DNA from: CAWHMS01 sp963830495
Lineage (GTDB): Bacteria > Actinomycetota > Actinomycetes > Propionibacteriales > Nocardioidaceae
Length of the DNA: 64,000 nucleotides
Reading direction: 5' to 3'
Assembly (NCBI GenBank): GCA_963830495.1
Contig: CAWHMS010000001.1
Coordinates: 1 to 64,000, forward strand
Notes under the pieces: model-generated
Told to the model about the DNA's origin: nothing
The model's input: only the letters and a program-made list of their open reading frames with translations
Database searches by the model: none
Made by a program: the position numbers and the translations under genes
In this document: piece after piece, positions 51,068 to 61,436 of the stretch
Layout of the letters: every line of letters starts with the position of its first letter
How positions within the stretch are numbered: position 1 is the stretch's first letter

Positions 51068-51943
51068 GTGAGTCGAGACCTCACCGAGCGCGTCGCACGC
51101 CGTCCACGCTGGCGTCGGGTGGCTGCTTCAAGCCTTGGGTTCATGGCTGTGTTGATCCTCACCGGATGCTCCGAGGAGACGACCGACCAGTGGAAGCGAC
51201 TGGGTCTTCCCGAGCCGGGCAGCGACCGCTCGCAGTACATCGAGGATCTCTGGATCGGGTCCTGGATCGCGGCGGGCATCGTCGGCGTCTTCGTGTGGGG
51301 ACTCATCCTCTGGGCTGCGGTCCGCTACCGCCGCCGCGGTGACGACGATCTGCCCACCCAGGTGCGGTACAACCTGCCGATCGAGGTGCTGTACACCATC
51401 GCTCCGGTCATCGTCGTGGCGGTGCTCTTCTTCTTCACCGTCGAGGCGCAGAACGACGTACTGGCCGACGTCGACGATCCTGACCATGAGGTCGTCGTCG
51501 TCGGGCAACAGTGGTCATGGACCTTCAACTACGTCGACGAGGAAGTCATCGACGGTGGTGACGTCTACGACCGTGGTACGCCGGCGCAGCTGCCCGAGCT
51601 GTGGCTGGTCGAGGACGAGTCGGTCAACTTCGAGCTGCGCTCGCCCGACGTCCTCCACTCGTTCTGGGTGCCGTCGTTCTACTTCAAGCTGGACGTCATC
51701 CCCGGCCTGGACAACTCGTTCTCGATGACACCCACCGAGTCCGGGGTGTTCGAGGGCCGGTGCGCCGAGCTGTGCGGCTTCGCCCACTCCCGGATGCTGT
51801 TCAAGGTGATCGTGACCGACCGGACGTCGTACGAAGAGCACATGCAGGAGCTGAGCGACCTGGGTCAGACCGGGACCTTGCTCGGTGGCGAGAACGCCGA
51901 CACGGTGGCCGGGCTCGAGACCGAGGAGGGCGAGGGCGAGTGA
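51068..51943 (+). CDS. ctaC: Cytochrome c oxidase subunit II
   Basis: This 291-residue lipoprotein-type subunit has a signal sequence ending in the lipobox-like LILTGCSEET and two membrane helices (IAAGIVGVFVWGLILWAAVR and VIVVAVLFFFTV). The periplasmic CuA domain carries SPDVLHSFWVPSF and GRCAELCGFAHSRM with all copper ligands. It accepts electrons from QcrC. GTG 51068 has GAGGAAGG upstream. Its stop overlaps ctaD's GTG (GTGA). Confidence 0.95.
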   Translation: MSRDLTERVARRPRWRRVAASSLGFMAVLILTGCSEETTDQWKRLGLPEPGSDRSQYIEDLWIGSWIAAGIVGVFVWGLILWAAVRYRRRGDDDLPTQVRYNLPIEVLYTIAPVIVVAVLFFFTVEAQNDVLADVDDPDHEVVVVGQQWSWTFNYVDEEVIDGGDVYDRGTPAQLPELWLVEDESVNFELRSPDVLHSFWVPSFYFKLDVIPGLDNSFSMTPTESGVFEGRCAELCGFAHSRMLFKVIVTDRTSYEEHMQELSDLGQTGTLLGGENADTVAGLETEEGEGE

Positions 51944-53724
51944 CCGCTATCCACGAACGCCGTTCGGCGACGATCCAGGCGGTGCCTCGCACCAAGGGCC
52001 AGGTGATCGTCAAGTACCTCACGACCACCGACCACAAGGTGATCGGCAACCTCTATCTCGCCACGTCGTTCGTGTTCTTCCTGCTTGCCGGGCTGATGGC
52101 CATGGTCATCAGGGCGGAGCTCGCTCGACCAGGCACCCAGGTGGTCGACGACGAGGTCTACAACCAGCTCTTCACGATGCACGGCACGATCATGCTGCTG
52201 CTGTTCGCCACGCCTCTGTTCGTCGGCTTCGCCAACTGCATCATGCCGCTGCAGATCGGGGCCCCCGACGTGGCGTTCCCGCGGCTGAACATGTTCAGCT
52301 ACTGGCTGTTCCTCTTCGGCGGGCTGATCGCCTTCTCTGGCTTCCTCGTGCCCGGCGGCGCGGCCGACTTCGGCTGGACGGCGTACACCCCGCTGTCGGA
52401 CTCGGTGCGGTCGCCGGGCTTCGGCGGTGACCTGTGGGTCATGGGCCTGTGGATGGTGGGTCTGGGCACCATCTTGGGTGCGGTCAACTTCATCACCACG
52501 ATCTACTGCATGCGTGCGCCCGGTATGACGATGTTCCGGATGCCGATCTTCACCTGGAACATCTTGGTCACGTCGTTCCTGGTGCTCATCGCCTTCCCGA
52601 TCCTCGCCGGCGCCTTGCTCGCGCTCGAGGCAGACCGGGCCTTCGGCGCACACATCTTTGACGCCGCGACCGGTGGTCCGATCCTCTGGCAGCATCTGTT
52701 CTGGTTCTTCGGGCATCCCGAGGTCTACATCATCGCGCTGCCGTTCTTCGGGATCATCACCGAGATCCTGCCTGTCTTCAGCCGCAAGCCGATCTTCGGG
52801 TACGTCGGGCTGGTGGCGGCCACTCTCGGGATCGCCGCTCTCTCCGTCGCGGTGTGGGCGCACCACATGTTCGTGACCGGTCAGGTGGATCTGCCGTTCT
52901 TCTCCTTCATGACGTTCCTGATCGCCGTACCGACCGGGGTGAAGTTCTTCAACTGGATCGGCACGATCTGGGGCGGCTCCGTCAGCTTCGACACGCCGAT
53001 GCTCTGGGCGCTCGGCTTCTTGACGACGTTCCTCTTCGGCGGGCTCACCGGCGTGATCCTCGCGTCACCGCCGCTGGACTTCCAGGTGTCGGACTCGTAC
53101 TTCGTGGTGGCGCACTTCCACTACGTCGTCTTCGGCACCGTCGTGTTCGCGATGTTCGGTGGCTTCTACTACTGGTGGCCGAAGATCACGGGACGGATGC
53201 TCGACGAACGGCTGGGCAAGATCCACTTCTGGCTGCTGTTCATCGGCTTCCACACCACGTTCCTGGTACAGCACTGGCTCGGCGTCGAGGGGATGCCGCG
53301 CCGGTATGCCGACTACAACGAGGCCGACGGATTCACCACGCTCAACGAGATCTCGTCGTTGGGTGCCTTCCTGCTGGGCATCTCGACGATCCCGTTCCTC
53401 TACAACGTGTGGCAGACACGTCTGGCGCCGAAGGTCGAGACGGACGATCCGTGGGGTTGGGGCCGGTCCCTGGAGTGGGCAACCTCGTGTCCGCCGCCGC
53501 GCCACAACTTCGTCACGCTGCCGAGAATCCGTTCGGAGAGCCCGGCCTTCGACCTGCACCACCCCGAGGTAGCGCTCCTCGAGCTCGAGGAGAACGAGCA
53601 CCTCAACTCCGAGCGCGACGTCGCTGACACGGCCGACGTCACCGGACGTGCTGGACACCTGCAGGAACAGGTCGACGGAGCGCCACCCCACGGTCGTGAC
53701 GGTGACGAGGAGGACCGACGGTGA
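51940..53724 (+). CDS. ctaD: Cytochrome c oxidase subunit I
   Basis: This 594-residue catalytic subunit of the aa3 oxidase shows heme and copper ligands in FTMHGTIMLLLFATPLF, WFFGHPEVYIIALPFFGI (CuB His and its cross-linked Tyr), WAHHMFVTGQ and FVVAHFHYVVFGTVV. Twelve membrane helices are followed by an acidic C-terminal tail of about 60 residues. GTG 51940 overlaps ctaC and its stop overlaps ctaF (both GTGA), so the three are a single translational unit. Confidence 0.96.
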   Translation: MTAIHERRSATIQAVPRTKGQVIVKYLTTTDHKVIGNLYLATSFVFFLLAGLMAMVIRAELARPGTQVVDDEVYNQLFTMHGTIMLLLFATPLFVGFANCIMPLQIGAPDVAFPRLNMFSYWLFLFGGLIAFSGFLVPGGAADFGWTAYTPLSDSVRSPGFGGDLWVMGLWMVGLGTILGAVNFITTIYCMRAPGMTMFRMPIFTWNILVTSFLVLIAFPILAGALLALEADRAFGAHIFDAATGGPILWQHLFWFFGHPEVYIIALPFFGIITEILPVFSRKPIFGYVGLVAATLGIAALSVAVWAHHMFVTGQVDLPFFSFMTFLIAVPTGVKFFNWIGTIWGGSVSFDTPMLWALGFLTTFLFGGLTGVILASPPLDFQVSDSYFVVAHFHYVVFGTVVFAMFGGFYYWWPKITGRMLDERLGKIHFWLLFIGFHTTFLVQHWLGVEGMPRRYADYNEADGFTTLNEISSLGAFLLGISTIPFLYNVWQTRLAPKVETDDPWGWGRSLEWATSCPPPRHNFVTLPRIRSESPAFDLHHPEVALLELEENEHLNSERDVADTADVTGRAGHLQEQVDGAPPHGRDGDEEDRR

Positions 53725-54116
53725 AGATCGAGGCCTGGATCTTCGGCTTGAACGCCGTGTTCTTTGCACTGGTCACCCCGACGTACTGGTTTCTCTCCGA
53801 GGATCCAACCGGCACCTCCGCGCTGGTGATGTCGACGTTGCTGGCCGCGCTGGTCGCCTTCTACCTCGGGTTTCACGCCAAGAAGATGGACGCGCGCCCC
53901 GAAGACGACAAGCGAGCCGAGGTCGTCGACGGCGCCGGCGAGCTGGGGTTCTTTCCGCCGTACTCGTGGTGGCCGCTGTGGTGTGCGTGTGCACTGGCCG
54001 TGTGCGTGCTGGGCGTCGTCTTCGGATGGTGGCTCTTCCTGATCGGGGTGGGAGCGGGCTCGATCGCGTTGGTGGGGTATGTGTTCGAGTTCTACCGGGG
54101 TGAGCACGCGCACTGA
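53721..54116 (+). CDS. ctaF: Cytochrome c oxidase subunit IV (actinobacterial)
   Basis: This 131-residue membrane protein has four hydrophobic helices (KIEAWIFGLNAVFFALVTPT, ALVMSTLLAALVAFYLGFHA, WPLWCACALAVCVLGVVFGW, and a last one ending in FEFYRGEHAH). It matches the actinobacterial CtaF subunit that stabilises the aa3 complex. It starts at GTG 53721, coupled to ctaD. Confidence 0.92.
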   Translation: MKIEAWIFGLNAVFFALVTPTYWFLSEDPTGTSALVMSTLLAALVAFYLGFHAKKMDARPEDDKRAEVVDGAGELGFFPPYSWWPLWCACALAVCVLGVVFGWWLFLIGVGAGSIALVGYVFEFYRGEHAH

Positions 54117-54148
54117 GCGCGCCTGCTCCGTGGCCGAAGCGCGGGGAC

Positions 54149-54165
54149 CGTCCGCTGAGCGGACG
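54149..54165. terminator. Palindrome after ctaF, possible terminator
   Basis: CGTCCGCTGAGCGGACG is a perfect 17-nt palindrome 33 bases after the ctaF stop. A stem of 5-6 bp is possible. No T-run follows, so an operator role cannot be excluded. Confidence 0.4.
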
Positions 54166-54171
54166 ACAAGC

Positions 54172-54216
54172 GTGACCGTTCGGTGACACGAGTCACGGTT
54201 CTTTCGATTCGGTCAC
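54172..54216. promoter_or_regulatory. GTGAC direct repeats upstream of the L,D-transpeptidase
   Basis: GTGAC occurs at 54172-54176 and 54183-54187, a direct repeat with 6 bases between. GTCAC occurs at 54192-54196 and 54212-54216. The spacing resembles MtrA- or GlnR-type direct repeats and lies 57-101 bp before the gene start. Assignment is tentative. Confidence 0.35.
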
Positions 54217-54272
54217 AGCGCGCCTCGTTGTTACTGTGGTCGCCGCACTGTGACGAGAAGGAGCAATACCAC

Positions 54273-55493
54273 ATGGCATACCGGCACGTACGTCGTGGGC
54301 TGGTGGCGCTGGCGGCAGCCGGCACACTGGTCGGCTTGTGCGCATGCACGAGCGAGACGTCGTCGGAGGCCTCCGGGGGGACGGATTCCACTCAGGAGAG
54401 TGGCTCGGACGCGCCCACCGAGAGCAAGCCGCCCACCTCCGCCGCGCTGCTCGTCACCAACGTCGGTGCCGACACGGTCTCCGTCGACACGCCGGTGACC
54501 GTCCAGGTGCAGGACGGGAACCTCACGAAGGTGTCGTTCGCCGAGGCCAAGGGCGCTGCCCTCAGCGGCTCGTTCAACGCCGACAAGACCGAGTGGGTCG
54601 CCGACGAGCTCCTCGAGCCCGGGTCGACGTACGTCGTCAAAGCCGAGGCCGTCGACGAGGCCGGTCTGGTGGCCCGCACCAAGGATCGCTTCGCGTCGGA
54701 CGACCTGACCCTCGACGAGCAGACCTACGCCAGCCTGAGTCCGCTGGAGGGCGAGACCGTGGGCGTCGGCATGCCGGTCATCGTGCAGTTCGACGTACCG
54801 GTCACCGACCGCGCCGAGTTCGAGCGCCACATGCACGTGACGGCGGCTCCTGAGACGCGGGGCAGCTGGCACTGGTACAGCGACAACGAGGCGCACTGGC
54901 GCCCGAAGAGCTACTGGCAGTCCGGCACCGACGTCTCCGTCGACCTGGATCTCAACGGGGTGAATGCCGGAAACGGCATCTACGGCCAGGAGGACCGGCA
55001 GGTCGACTTCGAGATCGGCCAGTCCGTCGTGCTCAAGACGGACCTGCAGCGGCATCAGATGGACGTGTACGTCGACGGCGTGGTCGCGCGATCGATCCCT
55101 GTCACCGGGGGCAAAGACGGCTTCGAGAGCCGCAGCGGCACCAAGCTGATCGTCGAGAAGTTCGAGAGCAAGCGGATGGATGCTGCCACCACCGGCATCG
55201 AGCCGGGCGACCCGGAATACTACAACATCGCCAATGTCGAGTACGCCCAGCGGGTGACTTTCTCGGGTGAGTTCATCCATGCGGCGCCGTGGTCGGTGGG
55301 CGACCAGGGCTCGAGCAACGTGTCGCACGGTTGCGTCGGCATGAGCACGGCGGACGCCCAGTGGCTGTTCGGTCTGACCCACCGTGGCGACCCCGTCGAG
55401 GTGACCGGCTCCGACCGCGGCCTCGAAGAGGGCAACGGCTGGACCGACTGGGACGTCTCGTACGCCGAGTACAAGGCCGGCTCCGCCCTCTGA
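54273..55493 (+). CDS. L,D-transpeptidase (YkuD) lipoprotein
   Basis: This 406-residue cell-wall enzyme makes 3-3 peptidoglycan cross-links. It has a lipoprotein signal (HVRRGLVALAAAGTLVGLCA, with Cys in LCAC) and a Ser/Thr/Glu-rich linker. Two Ig-like domains follow (near residues 65-150 and 155-250). The YkuD catalytic domain has NVSHGCVGMSTADAQWLFGL, including the active Cys, and an upstream His in FIHAAPWSVGDQGSSN. ATG 54273 follows AAGGAG. It is convergent with qcrB across repeat locus D. Confidence 0.92.
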   Translation: MAYRHVRRGLVALAAAGTLVGLCACTSETSSEASGGTDSTQESGSDAPTESKPPTSAALLVTNVGADTVSVDTPVTVQVQDGNLTKVSFAEAKGAALSGSFNADKTEWVADELLEPGSTYVVKAEAVDEAGLVARTKDRFASDDLTLDEQTYASLSPLEGETVGVGMPVIVQFDVPVTDRAEFERHMHVTAAPETRGSWHWYSDNEAHWRPKSYWQSGTDVSVDLDLNGVNAGNGIYGQEDRQVDFEIGQSVVLKTDLQRHQMDVYVDGVVARSIPVTGGKDGFESRSGTKLIVEKFESKRMDAATTGIEPGDPEYYNIANVEYAQRVTFSGEFIHAAPWSVGDQGSSNVSHGCVGMSTADAQWLFGLTHRGDPVEVTGSDRGLEEGNGWTDWDVSYAEYKAGSAL

Positions 55494-55503
55494 GCCTCGT
55501 CGA

Positions 55504-55560
55504 TTGACGGGTCGTCGGGAAGAATCTGACGGGTCGACGGGAACAATCTGACTGCTCGAC
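55504..55560. repeat. 22-bp repeat family, locus D (tandem)
   Basis: A partial unit ends TTGACGGGTCGTC (55504-55516). Two full tandem units follow at 55517-55538 (GGGAAGAATCT then GACGGGTCGAC) and 55539-55560 (GGGAACAATCT then GACTGCTCGAC). The array lies between the convergent L,D-transpeptidase and qcrB genes. Confidence 0.8.
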
Positions 55561-55564
55561 GGAT

Positions 55565-57294
55565 TTACTTGTCGCGGCGGCTGGAGCCTTCGAGCTCGAA
55601 CTCGTCGCCACCCACCTGACCACCGGTCTCGATCCCCCGGTGCTCACCCGTCGGCACCTGCGGATGCTCGGGATCGTGGTGGTGCTGCGCCTCCTCGAGC
55701 TCGGCTCGGGTCGGCTTCTGGACGTCGTCGCCGTACCAGAACCTTGAGAGCCTGGCCCGGATCCGATGCCGCGAGCGCTTCGGCGCACGCACCCCGCCGG
55801 CATCCTCTGCCGGCCCCAGCTCGTGCACCGAGGGACGCTCGTGACTGCTGATCATGTACGCACGCCCGGGCTGGATCGGACCGTGGATCTCGGTGTAGGC
55901 GCCCTCGGGGGAGCGCATGATCACCCCGGTCTCGTAGCCGTGCAGCAGCAGCTCGCGGTCGTGCCGCTGCAACGACAACGCCCAGCGTCGCGCGATGATG
56001 AATGCCAGCACCGGGCCGACGAAGATCAGCACGCGCGACGTGTTGGTGATGGTGTAGATCGACAACCCGAAGTGCGTCGCGATGATGTCGTTGCCGCCGG
56101 AGATCCAGAGCAGTCCGTACGCCGTGATGCCCGCCACACCGAGCCCGGTCCGCGTCGGCGCGTTGCGCGGACGCTGCAGCAGATGGTGCTCCCGATCGTC
56201 GCCGGTGATCCACTTCTCGACGAACGGGTAGGCACCGAGGACGGTGAACAGCAGCCCCATCAGCAACACGCCAGGGATGAAGACGTTCCATGAGATGGTG
56301 AATCCCCAGAGCTCGGTCTCCCAGGGCGGCATGATCCGTAGGCCGCCGTCGAGCCAGCCCATGTACCAGTCCGGCTGCGAGCCCGCGGTCACCTCCGCCG
56401 GGTTGTACGGCCCGAACATCCAGACGGGATTGATCTGGAGGAACGCGCCCATCAGGGCGGTCACACCGAAGACGATGAAGAAGAAGCCGCCCGCCTTGGC
56501 CATGTAGACCGGCAGCAAGGGGTATCCGACCACGTTCTTCTCGGTGCGGCCGGGGCCCGGCCACTGGGTGTGCTTGTGGTAGACGAGCAGCAACATGTGA
56601 GCGGTGATCAAGCCGAGCAGCAGGCCCGGAATCAGCAGCACGTGCACGATGTAGAGCCGCGGGATGAAGATGTCGCCCGGGAACTCGCCGCCGAAGACGA
56701 AGAACGAGAGGTAGGTCCCGACCACGGGGATCGAGCGAATCAGGCCCTCGGCGATCCGCAGCCCGGTGCCCGAGAGCAGGTCGTCGGGAAGCGAGTAGCC
56801 GGCGAAGCCCTCGACGATGCCGAGCTGCAGCAGCCCGAGACCGATCAGCCAGTTGAGCTCGCGTGGCTTCCGGAATGCCCCCGTGAAGAACACCCGGAGC
56901 ATGTGGATCGATCATCGCGGCGAGAAACAGCGAGGCGGCCCAGTGGTGCATCTGCCGCATCAAGCAGCCCGCCGCGTACGTCGAACGAGAGTTCCAGCGT
57001 CGAGGAGTACGCCTCGGACATGTGGATGCCACGCAGGTTGGCGTAGCTGCCCATGTACTCGACCTCGGCCATGCTGGGCTTGAACCACAACGACAAGAAG
57101 ACGCCGGTCAGCAACAGGACGACGAAGCTCCACAGCGCGATCTCGCCGAGCATGAAGGACCAGTGGTCAGGAAAGACCTTGCGCAGCTGCTTCTTGGCCA
57201 ACCCGTAGAGACCGATCCGGTCGTCGAGCCACTTCACCGGACCGCCCGGTGCGTTGTTCGCCGACTCGGGTGATGCGGTCGCCGCTGAGCTCAT
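55565..57294 (-). CDS. qcrB: Cytochrome bc1 complex cytochrome b subunit (two frameshifts)
   Basis: The N-terminal frame reads MSSAATASPESANNA, then VKWLDDRIGLYGLAKKQLRK and FPDHWSFMLGEIALWSFVVL. After a shift near 56960 comes MRQMHHWAASLFLAAM. After another near 56920 comes MLRVFFTGAFRKPRELNWLI, and the frame then stays open to TAA at 55565. About 575 residues result, with the long actinobacterial C-terminal extension. Heme-binding His residues sit in QMHHW and HMLR. The gene is normally essential for aa3 respiration, so the two frame changes are probably sequence errors. Confidence 0.88.
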
Positions 57295-58391
57295 CGCGCG
57301 ACATCCTCGCTCCCAGTAGCTCGGCCCCACGGGCTCCAGGAAGTCGCTCATCGCAATCAAGTATCCCTCGTCATCCAAGCCGAGCGGGAGCTGCGGCAGC
57401 GGGCGGGCTGCCGGACCGAAGAGGACGCGGGAGTTGTCGGCGAGGTCGAATGTCGACTGATGGCACGGGCATAGCACGTTGTGGGTCTGCTGCTCCCACA
57501 GGCTGATCGGGCAGCCGACGTGGGTGCAGATCTTGGAGTAGCAGAGGATCCCGTCGATGCCCCAGTCCTCCTTGCCGGGGTCCGGCGTGATGTCCTGCGG
57601 GGTTCATGCGTACGACGATGACGGCTGCCTTGGCCTTCGCGTTGAGCAGCGCCGTGCCCTCGTACTGCGCCGGGATGAGGTTGCCCTCCTCGTCCTCCTG
57701 CTCGAAGAACAGCCCAGGCTCAGCGTTGATCAGCTGGCCGATCTCGATGTCCTCGGGACGAAGCGGCGTTCCGTCGACGTCGTGGACGACGCGCATGCCC
57801 CCCTGGCCCACACGGTGGTGGCGGGCTTGTCGCCGGGGAGCGGGCCCAGGTCGCGGAGGAACACGATCGCCGGCAGCCCGAGCGCGGCGAGGGCGCCGAA
57901 GAGGCTGTTCCGGATCATCGTGCGACGCCCGAAACCGGACTCCTCGGCTCCGGCCTGGAAGGCTGCGACCGTCTCTTCACGGTCTTCGGCGCTCGAGCCG
58001 CCCGGGTGTCGGTGCTCGATGATCTCGTGGTCGGTCATGAGCTTCTTGGCCCACTGGATGGCGCCGAGACCGATGAGCGAGCAGGGCGAAGCCGAGTGCG
58101 CCGCCGATGGCGGCGTTCTGAGCGCCGATGCCCAAGAACGTCTGGTTGCTGTCGACAGTGAAGTAGGCGACGCAGCGCAGCACCGCCAGGATGGCGCCAG
58201 CGACGAACAGCCCGGCGACCTGGCGCTCGGCACGTCGCTCCTGGCTCTCGTCGACGTCGGTGGGCCGCGGCTCGTGCTCGGGCAGGCCAGGGTCGTGGAT
58301 GGGCTCGGCCCGCGGCGCGTCGTAACGCTCGATGCCCGGGTAGTCCTCCGGGCGTCCTTCCCGGCCCGGTCTGCGCGAGGTCGTCGCTCAT
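57295..58391 (-). CDS. qcrA: Cytochrome bc1 complex Rieske Fe-S subunit (frameshifted)
   Basis: It starts at ATG 58391 (MSDDLAQTGPGR), overlapping the qcrC stop. It has the actinobacterial N-terminal region with three membrane helices, MTDHEIIEHRHPGGSSAEDR, FGRRTMIRNSLFGALAALGL and VWARG, then the Rieske domain. The cluster ligands are ICTHVGCPISLWEQQ and CPCHQSTFDL. At least four frame changes break it. One, near 57600, is a single extra base between NP and QDITPDPGKEDWGIDG. Its end runs in frame into qcrB with no stop, so the 3' boundary is uncertain. Confidence 0.85.
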
Positions 58392-59240
58392 CTCACTTCT
58401 TCCCAGACTTTCCTCGCGGACGCCGTTGTTACCGATCCAGACCGCGACGAGGACCAGGCTGCCGATCCCGACCAGCCAGCCCCACAACCCCTCGGTGACG
58501 GGTCCCAGGCTGCCGAGGGCTGATCCGCCGTACGTCGGGCTGGTCCTCGAGCGACTGGATGTAGGCGATGATGTCCCGCTTGTCCTGCGGGGCTGAGGAC
58601 GGTGTCGTCGGAGAACACGGCATCTGCTGCGGTCCGGTGAGCATCGCCTCGTACATGTACTTGGCGTCGACGCCGTGCAGTGGGGGAGCGTAGCGACCTG
58701 CGGGAGCGCCCCGCCCGTTGCCGAGAAGTTGTGGCAGGCCGTGCAGTTGGTCCGGAAGAACTCGCCGCCTCGGACCGGTCCTCGGCGTCGACCTCGCGGC
58801 GTCGTACTGCTCGTCGCTCGGGGATGGCCGGGCCCGGGGCCAGCGAGGCGACGTAGGCCGCGAGCGCCTCGATCTCTTCCTCGCGTGTAGACGGCGTCCT
58901 TGCTGCGGCGCCTGCACGCCGGGCGCTGCACTCGGCATCCGGCCGGTGCCGACCTGGAAGTCGACGGCGGCGGCGCCGACGCCGATCAGCGACGGCCCGT
59001 AGTTGCCGCCGGACTTCGTGGGGATGCCCTCGGCGTTCTTGCCGTGGCACGACGAGCAGCCGACGAGGAACAGCTGGCGGCCCTGCTTCGATGAGGTCGC
59101 GTCGGCCAGCTCGTCGTCCTGCGCGCGGCGGGCTTCGGCGCGAACGGCGGAGTACACGCCGCCGGCCACGACCAGACCCAGCAACGACCACGACCAGGCC
59201 GGCGAGCGGGTGCCGGCGGCGGGCAGACGAGGAACCTCAC
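58388..59240 (-). CDS. qcrC: Cytochrome bc1 complex diheme cytochrome c subunit (frameshifted)
   Basis: Both heme-attachment motifs are visible in different frames: FLVGCSSCHGKNAEGIPTKS and FFRTNCTACHNFSATGGALP. Between them EEEIEALAAYVASLAPGPAI is readable. The C-terminal anchor is GLWGWLVGIGSLVLVAVWIG. The stop at 58388 overlaps the qcrA ATG (ATGA). It starts at GTG 59240 with an N-terminal helix split over three frames. It passes electrons to CtaC. Frame changes are so dense (about six) that sequence error is the best explanation. Confidence 0.85.
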
Positions 59241-59264
59241 GTCACGTGACTCCTCGCTCCGCCG

Positions 59265-59908
59265 CTACTGGATCAGGTAGATGGTCGCGAACAGGCCGAT
59301 CCAGACGACGTCGACGAAGTGCCAGTAGTACGACACGACGATGGCGGTGACAGCTTGCTCGTGGGTGAAGCGGCGCGCCATGAAGGTGCGGCCGAGGACG
59401 AAGAGGAAGGCGATCAGGCCACCGGTGACGTGCAGACCGTGGAAGCCGGTGGCGAGGTAGAAGACCGAGCCGTACGGCGACGACGGGAGCGTGATGCCGC
59501 GGTCGGACTAGCTCGGCGTACTCGTAGACCTGGCCGGCGATGAAGAACGCGCCCATCAGGTAGGTCAGCACGAACCACTCGCGCAGGCCCCACTGGGCGA
59601 CCTGGCAGACCGAGCCGCTACGCCCGACCTGGCCGCGCTCGGCGGCGAAGACGCCGAGCTGGCAGGTGACCGAGGACAGCACCAGCACGGTGGTGTTGAC
59701 GGTGGCGAACGGGACGTTGAGCTTGGCGGTCTCCTGCGCCCAGAGCGCGGGGGCGACGGGGCGCGGATCGTGAAGTAGCACGCGAACAGCGCCGCGAAGA
59801 ACATCAGCTCGACTGGACGAGCCAGACGATGGTGCCGACGCTGACCATGCTGGGACGGTCATGCTGACCGTGCAGCCGGGACGCGGGGATCGCCGTCGTA
59901 GTCGCCAC
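59265..59908 (-). CDS. ctaE: Cytochrome c oxidase subunit III (frameshifted)
   Basis: From GTG 59908 the frame reads ATTTAIPASRLHGQHDRPSM, then VSVGTIVWLVQSS. A second frame gives MFFAALFACYFTIRAP. A third gives LNVPFATVNTTVLVLSSVTC, then VAQWGLREWFVLTYLMGAFF and IAGQVYEYAEL. The 3' end reads to a TAG at 59265 after a segment for FATIYLIQ. About 214 residues with five to seven helices would result. It is upstream of qcrCAB in the standard actinobacterial order. Several single-base frame changes are present. Confidence 0.82.
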
Positions 59909-59974
59909 CCGGGCATTATGGCGGTAGGCCCCTCCGGTGGCACACCGACCCCCCGGCATTCTTAGGCTGTTCCT

Positions 59975-60924
59975 GTGACGTTGCACGCCCACGCCGACCA
60001 GACCGACCAGGTCCCCGCGCTGACCTTCGAGCGGCTCTTCTCCGCGTGGACGTGGGAGATCGACCCGCTGGTGGTGGTCGTGCTCGCCGCGGCGCTCTAC
60101 CTGAACGGCGTGCGGGTACTGCACCGCCGGGGCGATCGGTGGTCGTCCTGGCGCACTGTTAGCTTCGTGGTCGGCGGCTCGGGGCGATGCTGCTGGCAAC
60201 GCAGTCGGCGCTGGCGACGTACGACACGATCCTGCTCAGCATGCACATGGTGCAGCACATGGTGCTGTCGATGGTGGCGCCGATCTTCATCGCGCTGGGC
60301 GCACCGGTCACGTTGGCGCTGCGCACGCTGCCGCGGCGCCACGCGGCTGGCTGCTCGCGGCGTTGCACAGCAAGGTGGCTGCGGTGGTTGCCTACCCGCG
60401 GTGGCGTTCACGCTGTTCGTGCTCAGCCCGTGGGCGCTCTACTCCTCCGGGTGGTACGAGGCGACGCTTCGCTCGCGAACCTGCACGAGCTGATGCATCT
60501 GCACTTCCTCTCGTGGGCTGCCTGTTCTTCTGGCCGCTGGTGGGTCTGGATCCGGTGCCGGGGCGGGTTGCCTACCCCTTCCGGATGCTCACGGTCTTTG
60601 CGACGCTGCCGTTCCACGCGTTCCTCGGCGTGACCATCATGACCATGTGACACGTGATCGCGGGGACTGGTACACGGGCTCGACGCGGACCTGGGGCGGC
60701 GAGCCCGCGCGAGGACCAAGGACTCGCCGGAGGCATGCTCTGGGGCGCCGGCGACCTGGTCGGGCTGGTGGTCTTCGGCGTGCTGTTCGTCAATGGGTGC
60801 GGCCGCCAGCGCGAGGCGGCCCGGGAGGACCGTCAGCTCGACCGTGAGGAGGCGCGCGGCGCGTGCGGCCGGTGAGGGCGACGTACCCACGGCCGCACGG
60901 GATGTGCCGACCACCGCGGAGTGA
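59975..60924 (+). CDS. CtaG-type cytochrome c oxidase assembly protein (frameshifted)
   Basis: Joined frames give MTLHAHADQTDQVPALTFER, then LSMHMVQHMVLSMVAPIFIA, LGAPVTLALRTLPRR, then FLSVGCLFFWPLVGLDPVPG-like sequence, GVTIMTM, and finally GGMLWGAGDLVGLVVFGVLF and a charged tail. This is the Caa3_CtaG membrane family, linked to copper insertion into the oxidase. At least five frame changes occur. It is divergent from ctaE. The end at 60924 assumes the frame DVPTTAE. Confidence 0.75.
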
Positions 60925-61040
60925 GGCAGGCTTGCCGGGATCAGGAGGGGCTGCCGCGGTACGATCGCGCCGAGCATTGCGGACGAGCCAGCGCGGGACC
61001 CGACCCGCCACCGACGCGACGAGGGACAGGTCACGTGCCC

Positions 61041-61436
61041 ATGAAGGTTCTGGTTTACAGCGACGACATCAACACCCGCAGCGACATCATACTGGCACTG
61101 GGCAAGCGCCCCCACCCCGACCTGCCGGCCGTGGAGTATGCCGAGGCGCGACCGAGCCGGTCGTGATCGCGACTGCTGGATGCCGGCGGGATGGACCTGG
61201 CGATCCTCGACGGAGAGGCCGTGCCCGCCGGCGGGATGGGCGTTGCGCGGCAGATCAAGGACGAGATCTATGGATGCCGCCCAGCCTGGTGCTGACCGGG
61301 CGCCAGCAGGATGGCTGGCTGGCGACCTGGTCTCAAGGCCGACGCCGCCGTATCCCATCCGATGGACCCGTCGAGCTGGCCGACGCAGTGATCGGCTGCT
61401 GCGCCCGCGGACCGACATCGCGGCACGCCGAGCTGA
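61041..61436 (+). CDS. Response-regulator receiver-like protein (frameshifted)
   Basis: The start MKVLVYSDDINTRSDIILAL resembles a receiver domain strand and helix. In other frames follow TEPVVIAT, MDLAILDGEAVPAGGMGV, ARQIKDEIYG and PPSLVLTGRQQDGWLA, ending near ADAVIG. The usual phosphorylated Asp region reads LAILDGEA, so a phosphorylatable Asp may be present. No output domain is seen. It lies directly upstream of trpD. The stop is uncertain because of frame changes. Confidence 0.6.
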
